From Phoronis ovalis (taxonomy: Eukaryota; Phoronida; Phoronidae): a stretch of DNA of 10,899 nt. Both the position numbers and the translations under genes were made by a program. This document shows, piece after piece, positions 1 to 7,148 of this stretch (the first letter of the stretch is position 1; each line of letters opens with the position of its first letter). The stretch covers positions 1 to 10,899 of the forward strand of contig JAOXYB010058657.1 of assembly GCA_028565635.1 (NCBI GenBank). Reading direction: 5' to 3'. The notes below the pieces were generated by a model. That model saw nothing but the letters and a program-made list of their open reading frames with translations, did no database searches and was not told where the DNA came from.

Positions 1-222
1 TTTTATGTATTTTATTACTATAATGCATTTATTAAAAAACTTCCAATCAATGTTTCTAACGACTGATGTCAGTCTATCCATTCTGGAATAGCGGGAAGTT
101 ACATCAGTCTTTTGAGGTCGCATGCTGTTAACTTGATCTGTTGTGTTCAGTTTGACAAAAATTGTGTTTTATTGAATTGGTACATCACATTTTCATAAAA
201 GCTGTTGTTTTTTTGTACACAG

Positions 223-307
223 AAGCAGATCAACACAATAAATAAAATTTCTACTCAACTGGTAGACCATATGAATTCATCAAAAGAAGAATGGGAAAAT
301 GAGGCTA
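223..307 (+). CDS. Exon n-2 of the unidentified 5' gene
   Basis: The acceptor is a T-rich tract ending TTGTACACAG at 222. The donor is a consensus GTAAGT at 308-313. The exon carries 28 codons plus the first base of an Asn codon (phase 1 at its 3' end). A second possible acceptor three bases on (CAG ending at 225) would remove one Lys without changing frame. The encoded segment shows hydrophobic spacing compatible with a helix (I..I..I...LV..M). Confidence 0.7.
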
Positions 308-1040
308 GTAAGTGCTTTTACATTATTAGTACATTTAGTACATGTTTAGTGTGAATAATATTTTAATTATACTTAGGTAGTGTGGCACGAGACTTAATAT
401 TAACCCTGGAATATGTATATATTGAAAATCCAATATCTAGAAAAGAATACTAACACTGTGTAGTCCCCTTAGCTTGATACATTTAACTGATACTTTTACA
501 GTTCAGTAAATAAAATGCATTTTCTGTATTGTTACCAACATCTTTCCAGATCAGAAAAGGTCTCAACAGGACACATCATCCCAAGCAGATACACACACGT
601 TGATAGCTGTAATAAGTTCTGGGAGAGGTTTAAAACAACAGTTAAGAAGACAAGATGCTGTGACTGCAGAAGCACAGCGAGTGCCGCAGCCTGCGAGACA
701 AGGTAAAGTGTCCAAAGTCATTGCTATTATTATTATTAATTTTGTACTAGATTGTATGTAGAAGTAAATATCACACATATTAATTTTTTGTAATTGTTAT
801 TTGCTCCATGACAATGTTAAGATTTAGTCAATCTTCCAATATTCTCTTCTATGCTTTCAGTAACTTTTCACTTCTTCTTTGGAGGTATTTTTTTTATTTC
901 TTACATCTGAGATTATACGCACCTCTTCTGATTTCATTTTTTGTATTTCAGCTGCTATACCAACACCTCAGATCAATATGCCTGGAAAACCTGGCAGTAT
1001 ACGAACCAATATTAAATCACATCCATATGCACGGCCTTGA
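223..1040 (+). CDS. C-terminal three exons of an unidentified gene (5' partial)
   Basis: Three exons (223-307, 550-702, 952-1040) join in one frame through GT-AG introns, both phase 1, and encode 108 residues ending at TGA 1038-1040. The first ~28 residues (KQINTINKISTQLVDHM...) look like an amphipathic helix or coiled-coil end. The middle is polar and rich in Gln, Arg and Ser. The last ~28 residues are Pro/Gly-rich and basic, ending KSHPYARP. No transmembrane segment, signal peptide or catalytic motif is visible. Upstream exons lie left of base 1. I do not recognise the family; a scaffold or coiled-coil protein is only a guess. Support for a real gene is splice sites that agree in frame across two introns, plus a polyadenylation signal 180 bases downstream. 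A longer open frame across 808-1194 in another phase has no such support. Confidence 0.72.
550..702 (+). CDS. Exon n-1 of the unidentified 5' gene
   Basis: The acceptor is CTTTCCAG ending at 549 and the donor GTAAAG begins at 703. The 153-base exon keeps phase 1 at both ends, so it could be skipped without a frameshift. It encodes a polar segment with TLIAVIS followed by a basic, Gln-rich helix-like stretch (GRGLKQQLRRQDAV). Confidence 0.7.
952..1040 (+). CDS. Terminal coding exon of the unidentified 5' gene
   Basis: The acceptor is TTTGTATTTCAG ending at 951. The exon completes an Ala codon and encodes a Pro/Gly-rich, basic tail (PTPQINMPGKPGS...KSHPYARP) before TGA at 1038-1040. The tail looks disordered. 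Confidence 0.7.
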
Positions 1041-1218
1041 AATTAAGCATCCTTTTAGAGGTAGTGCACAACTGGTGCCCATTACATTATTCAAGCCCGG
1101 GTATTCAAGACCTTATAGTACATTAAATGACGTAGAAAGGATTGTGTTTTTAAAGTATGCTTGTCACGGAACAGATCTGGCATTTTGGAATTGAAAATTT
1201 TTAGTGAACAACTTGTGA

Positions 1219-1224
1219 AATAAA
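1219..1224 (+). terminator. Polyadenylation signal AATAAA of the 5' gene
   Basis: A canonical AATAAA lies 179 bases after the TGA at 1040. It would give a 3' UTR of roughly 200 bases. No strong GU-rich element is evident immediately after it. Confidence 0.6.
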
Positions 1225-1245
1225 TTGCATTAAATGTATTATTGC

Positions 1246-2040
1246 ATGCCTGTAAAACAGTACGGGGAAGTTTAATCTGGACACTTGACTAGTGACTGAA
1301 TTTACATAAGGAATAACTTTGAAGTTCCAATGATTTGGTTTTATTAAAGTTGTGAGAATGATATGTAATGGTGCTTTTATGTTGTTTGTATAAAAACTGT
1401 AATATAGCTGTAACAATCCTGTAGTACAGCTTAATTTGAAATACATGATACTAGCAGCAACTTTACTTCTTCATAGTCAAGACTTTGTGGGATATTAAGC
1501 TCAGTAATGATTTTAAGCAATGGTGCTAAATTATTCCATTAACGAGAGACAACCTGATTAGGCACCCACAAACAATTAAGGTGGGACACAGAAGTGTTTA
1601 TTGACTTTTCGTAATCGTACCAGCTGTGTTTTTTTAACACTTCATTAAATATAATTATAACTTAATGAGGGAATGCAATAATTAAAAGTGAGCTAAATGA
1701 TGACTTATATTTGTACGGAAGGACAGTTTGGTATTGGTGGCATGTACGTGGGCATGTATGATGTTAGCCAACCACGTCAGCTGTTTTGGCTCCTGATATA
1801 CTGTTTATCCGCCGTCGAGGTTACTTAGAAGACATGGTAGAAACTTGTCTAGTATGATGTATGATGAAGCTATATTCAGCTAATATCATGGTTTAAGGTT
1901 TGTTAATGGTGCTCTGCTTTTAACTGTTCTCAAGTTTATCACATTTTTTTTATCTGCAACTCGTAACAACTTGTGAAATAGTTGTGATCTTAATGATGTT
2001 TATTATGTCATTACCTGGGAATTAAGTTATTAATGCATGC
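1246..2040. other. Intergenic DNA between the 5' gene and geminin
   Basis: AT-rich DNA with no exon I can support. A 42-codon open frame at 1700-1828 sits in a slightly GC-richer patch but has no splice context or recognisable sequence. No repeat structure stands out. Confidence 0.5.
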
Positions 2041-2060
2041 ACCACTGTTACGCAATTTAG

Positions 2061-2073
2061 CGCCATCTATGGG
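2061..2073 (-). promoter_or_regulatory. CTCF-like motif upstream of geminin
   Basis: Read on the minus strand the bases are CCCATAGATGGCG. This matches 11 of 13 positions of the CTCF core CCASYAGRKGGCR, including the whole AGRKGGCR half. It lies ~260 bases upstream of the geminin start, between two genes, where an insulator would be plausible. A chance match or a repeat remnant is equally possible from sequence alone. Confidence 0.3.
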
Positions 2074-2259
2074 TCGTAGTCAATCTTTTTCATGAAATAC
2101 TCACGGGACGCCTTCATACCTCCATTATTAGTTTATCTTTAAAGATAGCATAAACTGTTTAGTATAACCCTCCCCTGAAGGAATTCGTCTACTGAAAATC
2201 CACAACACTCGTCCCTCGCTTTGATCCGGCCTGTGGTTTCATACCGACACCTAGTGACT

Positions 2260-2306
2260 ATGAATATCAACAGCATGTAAGTCACATGACAAAGCTTTTC
2301 GAGTGA
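2260..2306 (+). promoter_or_regulatory. Two minimal upstream open reading frames before geminin
   Basis: ATG 2260 opens six codons ending TAA 2280, and ATG 2286 opens six codons ending TGA 2306. The second stop overlaps the start of the CRE. They matter only if the transcript starts upstream of 2260; a start nearer the E2F/CHR sites would exclude them. No initiation site can be seen in the sequence. Confidence 0.3.
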
Positions 2307-2329
2307 CGTCATTAGCGGGAACTTCAAAA
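2281..2329 (+). promoter_or_regulatory. Geminin core regulatory cluster: E-box, CRE, E2F/CDE, CHR
   Basis: Within 49 bases of the geminin ATG are four sites: an E-box CACATG (2283-2288), a perfect palindromic CRE TGACGTCA (2304-2311), an E2F-type core GCGGGAA (2315-2321; flank TTAGCGGGAAC), and TTCAAA (2323-2328). TTCAAA fits the CHR consensus TTYRAA. An E2F/CDE site a few bases before a CHR is the arrangement read by E2F and DREAM/MuvB complexes at vertebrate S- and G2-phase genes, and vertebrate geminin is a known E2F target. No TATA box is evident. The sites are seen directly; their function is inferred. If transcription starts upstream of them, they lie inside the 5' UTR. Confidence 0.55.
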
Positions 2330-2446
2330 ATGGCGACTGTGGACAAAACGAGCGCAAGCAAGGAGCAGGTTTCCTTAGATATACTTTGCAAGGAGCGAAA
2401 CATTCAAACAAAAATCACTAACTTTTCCAGCAACAAGACCTTAAAG
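2330..2446 (+). CDS. GMNN: Geminin exon 1 (coding part)
   Basis: Encodes residues 1-39, ending SSNKTLK. The donor AAG|GTATTG is weaker than the usual GTRAGT. It is accepted because splicing to 3482 in phase 0 recreates the TLKM block found after the N-terminal NSS segment in vertebrate geminins, as I recall them. Confidence 0.85.
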
Positions 2447-5318
2447 GTATTGTTTATTGGATCCCATATGTTTTTAAAAAGTAGTAAACTGTATGGTGGT
2501 TATGTGTGCTAGGTTTCATACACTTTAATACTGACTTAATAGTACTCTTAGTCTTACTAGTTAACTAGTAAGTCTTAGTAGTTAACCTTGTTCAGAAACG
2601 TTTTCCAGGATATGGACTTTTTGATTCTATCTATTTATAATTATAGACCATAAAGAACTATAATATAAACCGGACGGCTGGATTATAAGTGTTTCAATGT
2701 TGGATACCGTCTGACATTTATAGTCTTAGATCAAGTATGAAGTTTTCTTCAATTATCCTACCATGCCGTACCATGGCATATCAGAAACGAAAGTAGCTGA
2801 TATAGTTGACCAGTCTGACATCAGATTACAATTATACGGGGCATCTGCTGACAGTAGACCCACATAAGAAATCTTTTCTCCTGGGGGGGGGGCAGTCAAT
2901 ACAAAATTTTGCATGAAAGGGTATGTTTATGGAACCGCCAATGGCAATGCGTAACGCACTTAGGGTCTGTTTTTTTAGCAAACATCACGAAATGGGGTGT
3001 TTTTTTTTGGAGGTGTGACACTTCGTTAGGGGTGTTTTTTCCCAAAGGTCACTTCCTTAGGGGTGTATTTTTAAACAAAAACTCACTTCCTTAGAGGCGT
3101 ATTTTTTGCAGAATTTCACTTTGTTAGGGCTTTTTTGAAAACCCATGTTGGAACGTGGGTACCCACTTTCATAATGACTGCCCCCCCGGGCCTTTTCTAC
3201 TATCTTCAAGGTTACTACTATCTAAACTTTAAACCGTGTGTGTGTTCACGTCTAAACTTTAAACCATGTGTGTGTTCATGTGGCATTTATTAATTATAGA
3301 TTCCTTGCAGTTATAAAACAATGGTTCATTGTGATCCCAAAACAATAGAAATCATTATTCAAACCAATGTACAGCCTTAGCTGTCACAATAATTACTTCC
3401 TGATGTGTAATCTGGTTGTAGTTTTGAATATTTTGTAATGTCCGTAATGTGTGCCTAGTTTATGACAAATATTTATTTCAGATGACAACAAAAAGGCAAT
3501 CATTACAGACTTTACAACTGTCTGCAAGAGACTCTCTAAATAGATATGAAATACCTGTTGACAAAAAGAAAAAGGTATGACGGGCTGGGTTGTAAATCCT
3601 TAGTATTGTGAATAATTGACAATATGGAGCCAGTAGTAGTAGTACACAATGGGCAGTTCTGTTGAAATGATAACTTCCTCAAAATAAATGTTTAATATAG
3701 ATAGTAATTTACTAACAGCTACACCCACCTACTGATCACTTGCTACCATAATTTGCATTTTTTTTTGTTGCTTAAATTACAAGACTGAAATAATTGAATA
3801 AGTTAGCTGATAGAGGATAACAAAGTACTTTTCACTATTTGTTATATGGATAGTAGCAGCAATGAAAACTGATATTAAAGCTGTTTAACACTTTACAAAG
3901 AACTGTTCAGGCAATGCACACTATTTTATTTCAGGGTGTCAAAAGAAGCTGTGAATTTAATAATGAAAAGTCATCTTTGAAGAGGATAAAGCAACATGTA
4001 GGTCCAATTACAATATTTAAGGACTGTGTGGAAGAAAATGAAAAACCTCCTACTGAGCAGAATTTGGATGTAATTGCAGAACAACTAATGGTATCTGGTA
4101 TGTAAGAGTATGTTTTCCTTTTTAATGGGATGTCACTAGCAATAAATTAGATAACAAAATTTGAAAATCATTAACTAGAAAAAGGCAAGAAGTTCTGGCA
4201 TTAGCATGTAGTTTGTTGCTCTGTTGTCAACTGTAGATGAATCTACTCTTCTCTGTGGTATCCACTACACATTCTCACCGATTCTTGTTACAGTATTAAA
4301 ACCATAAAAAGATCAAGCTTTTAGGGAAATAGAGGTGTTTTAAAAAAATTCACATCCTTTTAACTTATAGATTTCAGCAAGAAAAATAGTTAAGAGCTGT
4401 TTAAAAAAATGTTATGAATATTTCAAAACATGACTAAATTAAAAAAATTTCAGAAAAGGTACCTGAATCTTATTGGGAAGAAGTAGCTGAAAGACGACGC
4501 GAGGCTCTGGCTGAAACGTTGAAAGAAAATGAAGAATTACATAAAAAAAATGAAGAGCTTTGCAAGGAAAACAATGATTTAAAAACTGAGAATGAAAAAT
4601 TATCTGAGTTAGCAAGCCACACAGAGTATCTGGCTTCAGTACTAAAGGTACTAAAACAAAAGCTCAATCATGTGTTACATTTCACATACACAGGCTGGGT
4701 AGTACTTGTTATTTCATAACTATCAATATTGTAAATTTAAAAACTACATGCCACTTTAATAAATGATTTTTGATTTTGACTTAACTTGACTACACAGGTT
4801 TGTACTAGAACTTGGGTACTGCAATTGCGAAATAAGCGTTCTTTACTTAATTGGGCATGGGGTACACAAGTTATTTTAGTCTGCAGTCTAAAATAAATTA
4901 ATCATTCCTAAAGAAACAGCTGATTCTTTGGTTCAAATATCTTTTTTTGGAAAGACAACTGTTGAAGAGTTATATTATACTCATAATGTATCCACATATA
5001 ATTAATCATATCCTTTTCTTTTAGACACTAACAGAAGATCAGGAATCAGATTATCAGGATTCAGAAGATGAGACGAAAAAATGTACCAGGGATAACTTAG
5101 ACTATGACAATAAACATAAAAGTGATGTGGAAAGTAGTAATGTTGTCTGTGAAGATGACACTGCAGATTCAACAGGGTTTGACAAAGTTATAGACAGAAG
5201 CTTTTTGGGCACTGAAGAAGAGGCGAATTCTGCTACTGAGTCTTACAAAGTCATAGACAAAAATGTGTTTGACACTAAAGAAGAGGAGAATTCTGCTACT
5301 GAACTAACAAAATCATAG
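2330..5318 (+). CDS. GMNN: Geminin, DNA replication licensing inhibitor (5 exons, complete)
   Basis: Geminin binds Cdt1 in the nucleus and blocks MCM loading, so DNA is licensed once per cycle; it also binds chromatin and transcription regulators. Exons 2330-2446, 3482-3574, 3935-4097, 4454-4647 and 5025-5318 join (phases 0, 0, 1, 0) into 861 bases, 286 residues. In order: N-terminus with NKTLKM, aligned to the vertebrate destruction-box region, and RxxL motifs at 44-47 and 55-58; basic NLS KKKKGVKR at 67-74, with LKRIK at 85-89; a linker; YWEEVAERRREAL from 131, the Cdt1-binding Tyr-Trp and helix; a coiled coil to ~189; and an acidic Ser-rich tail with a 21-residue repeat. Human geminin is ~209 residues; the excess is mostly in the tail. 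ATG 2330 (AAAAATGG) is the first in this frame; the frame extends upstream to a GTG at 2303 but has no earlier ATG. Identity is secure from motif order and the coil; the exact ends of the transcript are not known. Confidence 0.93.
2553..2572. repeat. Perfect 20-bp palindrome in geminin intron 1
   Basis: CTTACTAGTTAACTAGTAAG equals its own reverse complement. A partial copy (CTTAGTAGTTAAC) follows at 2574-2586. It lies ~105 bases after exon 1. No function is apparent. Confidence 0.7.
2883..3190. mobile_element. Non-autonomous repeat element with G-run inverted ends, in geminin intron 1
   Basis: The left end is a run of ten G followed by CAGTCA (2883-2898). The right end is TGACTG followed by seven C (3175-3187). 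This gives a perfect 13-bp terminal inverted repeat, GGGGGGGCAGTCA. Inside are six degenerate units starting CAC at 2957, 2986, 3019, 3050, 3084 and 3117 (spacing 29-34), with pattern CACTTCSTTAGGGGTGT then a T run. It encodes nothing convincing; a 61-codon frame across it at 2909-3094 is low-complexity translation of the units. No clear target-site duplication was found. MITE-like is the nearest description, but the element may instead be a satellite-type dispersed repeat. Confidence 0.6.
3221..3280. repeat. Two-copy 30-bp tandem duplication
   Basis: Bases 3221-3250 and 3251-3280 are copies of one unit beginning TCTAAACTTTAAACC and ending GTGTGTGTTCA[CT]G. They differ at about two positions. 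The duplication lies directly after the G-run element in intron 1, so it looks recent. Confidence 0.85.
3482..3574 (+). CDS. GMNN: Geminin exon 2
   Basis: The acceptor TTTATTTCAG ends at 3481 and the donor GTATGA begins at 3575. The exon is 93 bases, phase 0 on both sides, residues 40-70. It starts with an ATG codon, so a transcript starting nearby could make a protein lacking the first 39 residues. It carries both RxxL motifs (RQSL, RDSL) and ends in the first half of the nuclear localisation signal (KKKK). Confidence 0.88.
3935..4097 (+). CDS. GMNN: Geminin exon 3
   Basis: The acceptor ATTTTATTTCAG ends at 3934 and the consensus-like donor GTATGT begins at 4098. It encodes residues 71-124: completion of the NLS (GVKR), a second basic cluster (LKRIK), then an acidic Pro-containing linker leading to the coiled coil. 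It ends in phase 1 inside a Glu codon. Confidence 0.9.
4454..4647 (+). CDS. GMNN: Geminin exon 4: Cdt1-binding helix and coiled coil
   Basis: The acceptor AAATTTCAG ends at 4453 and the donor GTACTA begins at 4648. It encodes residues 125-189. Tyr131-Trp132 and the following EVAERRREAL match the family's primary Cdt1 contact. The rest is a Leu/Asn heptad coil (LKENEELHK ... ELASHTEYLASVLK), which dimerises in known geminins. This exon is the strongest evidence for the gene identity. Confidence 0.95.
4758..4763 (+). terminator. Possible intronic polyadenylation signal in geminin intron 4
   Basis: AATAAA lies 110 bases after the exon 4 donor. If intron 4 were retained, the frame would continue 23 codons past Lys189 to TAA at 4717-4719 and the message could end here. 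That would make a geminin with coil but no acidic tail. There is no direct evidence for its use. Confidence 0.25.
5025..5318 (+). CDS. GMNN: Geminin exon 5: acidic repeat-bearing C-terminal tail
   Basis: The acceptor CCTTTTCTTTTAG ends at 5024. It encodes residues 190-286 and ends at TAG 5316-5318. The tail begins with an acidic Ser-rich patch (EDQESDYQDSEDE), the kind of sequence casein kinase 2 modifies. It ends in two 21-residue repeats starting KVIDRSF (243) and KVIDKNV (264). The stop arises just as a third repeat begins out of frame. Confidence 0.88.
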   Translation, partial: TLTEDQESDYQDSEDETKKCTRDNLDYDNKHKSDVESSNVVCEDDTADSTGFDKVIDRSFLGTEEEANSATESYKVIDKNVFDTKEEENSATELTKS

Positions 5319-5347
5319 ACAGCAATTATTCGGATACTAAAAATTAG
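5184..5347 (+). repeat. 63-bp tandem repeat in the geminin tail, third copy frameshifted
   Basis: Units start at 5184 (AAAGTTATAGAC), 5247 (AAAGTCATAGAC) and 5309 (AAAATCATAGAC). The spacing is 63, then 62 bases. Copies one and two are in the geminin frame and share ATAGACA and GAATTCTGCTACTGA blocks. The one-base shortening before copy three (ACTGAGTCTTAC versus ACTGAACTAAC) makes the frame hit TAG at 5316. In the shifted frame, copy three would read KIIDSNYSDTKN, then TAG at 5345. Confidence 0.8.
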
Positions 5348-5424
5348 GAGGACTTTCCACAAAGAAAGGAGGAATATTAGACACATAACACATTCAAACA
5401 AGAGAAAAATGAAAAAGACACAAA

Positions 5425-5430
5425 ATTAAA
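5425..5430 (+). terminator. Probable geminin polyadenylation signal (ATTAAA)
   Basis: ATTAAA, the commonest variant signal, lies 107 bases after the TAG. No AATAAA is seen downstream until 6636, so this is the best candidate, giving a short 3' UTR of about 130 bases. Confidence 0.4.
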
Positions 5431-5449
5431 ATCTATAAAAAAACATTGT

Positions 5450-7140
5450 ATTACTTTATTACCTAACTCGGGAATTTTCAACGGAAGACAAGTAAATGTG
5501 TGAACATGTAGATTATTAGAATTGTGCCACTATTTATTTTACCAAGAAGATTGAGGAGAGATAAATGTATTTAATTTTCTTGACATTTTTAATGTAAAGC
5601 TAGTTTTATAAAATACAAGGTGAGTTAACAATTTTTTTAGGTTTACTGTTTTACATCCTCCGAATGCAACAATCATACAATTGTATACACTCCTCCCTTG
5701 TCCCTGCAATATCTGGTGCTATTTTGTGTATTTGACCTCTATACTGATTCACTGATTTCCCCTTGATTTTTTTTGATGCTGGAAGAAAAAATCCACTACT
5801 GTTTTGAGACATTACTACTGGTATGCAAAAAAAGATCTAACATGTATTTCTGGACATTTAAACCTTAAAATGATCCATCATTTGTCTGATGATAATAGTT
5901 CTACAATTTTATACCAAATTTAGATGGAGAAAATTGAGTTTTCAGGAGGCAGAAATGTTTGGAAGGGGCGATAAAAAAATTAAACAAAAATGCACTGAAA
6001 TAGCTCACCTCTAGCAGGACTATCTTTATGTGATCAAGACTTCAAACAAAAGAGTAAGACATACGTTTATTTACCTACAGAAAGAACTTTACAATCAGCC
6101 AAATTTACAAGAAAACATGGATCTTTGCCACTGTCAGTTGCATTTGTTGGGCTGTTTCTGAGCCAGGACATGACCTATTTTTCAGTTTGCCACTAGGTGA
6201 TGCTATGGTCAAATACGTGAATAGTGAGGTAGATCAGCCAAGGATAAATATAGGAGCATATGGTGAGAATAATTCCTTGTTATTGCGAAAACGTTTTGTT
6301 TGCATGTTGTTTTATCTCATAACTGCTAGCCCCATTGATACTCATAAATCCTGACTAGTATACAAATTTGAGATTACAACTCCTCAGGAATGTACTTTAG
6401 AATTTTAAGTGTCAACTAACATACCACTCATCCAAAGACCATGTTTGTAATGTTATGCTGTCCAGCCAATCCAGGATAACTTGGTAGTTAGGAGAATTTA
6501 CAATTACATCAGTAATGTTGCTTGGAAAACATTTTCTCTAAAGCAATCGTTACAAATCTGTTTAAGAATTACGTCGAGTAACAACTGTTCTACATCCATT
6601 ATTGTTTAGAGATGTTCACCCAGACTAGAAACATGAATAAACTAAGACATCAAGATGGATGAATGTATATTATAAGCACATTTTTCTGACATTGTTTTAG
6701 CACCCTTAAAAAATAGTGTAAACTAATCTACTAAAGATGGGTCCACAGGTGATTACATTGTTCTTGGGGATGATATTGCCTTCCACTATTGATCTAACAA
6801 TATGATTCAGATTTTAACCATATTGTATTTGAAGTAATTGTTGTCTAAAGGAGTGACTGGACTATAGATAGAACTTTGTAAAATTCAACTGAAATAGATA
6901 TAGAACATATATTTATATTATCTGAACATCAACAATAAGCATTACAAAGTCTAAAAATAAATGTAACTTAAAAAGTCTACAAAGTAAATGCAGCAGCTTC
7001 ATCATTTAAAGATAATACAATTCTATAATTACAATCAGCTGATTTAATTCCCTTGATATTTGTTAATATCAAAATATTAACTATGTATATGTACGACCTC
7101 TAAAATAACTACATTTAGTGTACAGTTGCAATATATGGCA
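5450..7140. other. Intergenic spacer, no confident gene
   Basis: AT-rich DNA between the converging geminin and KCTD-like genes. It contains no recognisable protein sequence. The only open frame worth noting is the stop-to-stop stretch 6058-6354 on the + strand, described in the findings. Scattered AATAAA motifs (6636, 6956) have no assigned gene. Confidence 0.5.
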
Positions 7141-7148
7141 TCACACAT

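Noticed and set aside
61-109. 9-bp inverted repeat GACTGATGT / ACATCAGTC as a structured RNA or hairpin
   Set aside because: The loop is 31 bases and the arms do not extend; chance level in a window this long.
808-1194. 128-codon + strand open frame
   Set aside because: It overlaps the third exon of the 5' gene in a different frame, runs through the polypyrimidine tract of that intron (Phe/Leu-rich translation), and has no splice or family support.
1700-1828. 42-codon + strand small open frame in a GC-richer patch
   Set aside because: No splice context, promoter or recognisable motif; length is ordinary for chance.
2303-2329. Upstream extension of the geminin frame from GTG (nine extra residues)
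   Set aside because: An animal nuclear gene is expected to start at ATG; the first ATG in this frame is 2330, in good context (AAAAATGG).
2139-2411. 90-codon minus-strand open frame
   Set aside because: It is antisense to the geminin promoter and exon 1; no recognisable sequence or splice sites.
2909-3094. 61-codon + strand open frame
   Set aside because: It is a translation of the ~32-bp T-run units of the intron 1 element (repeated GVFF).
4470-4667. 65-codon minus-strand open frame
   Set aside because: Antisense shadow of the geminin coiled-coil exon; Ser/Phe-rich as expected from reversed Glu/Lys codons.
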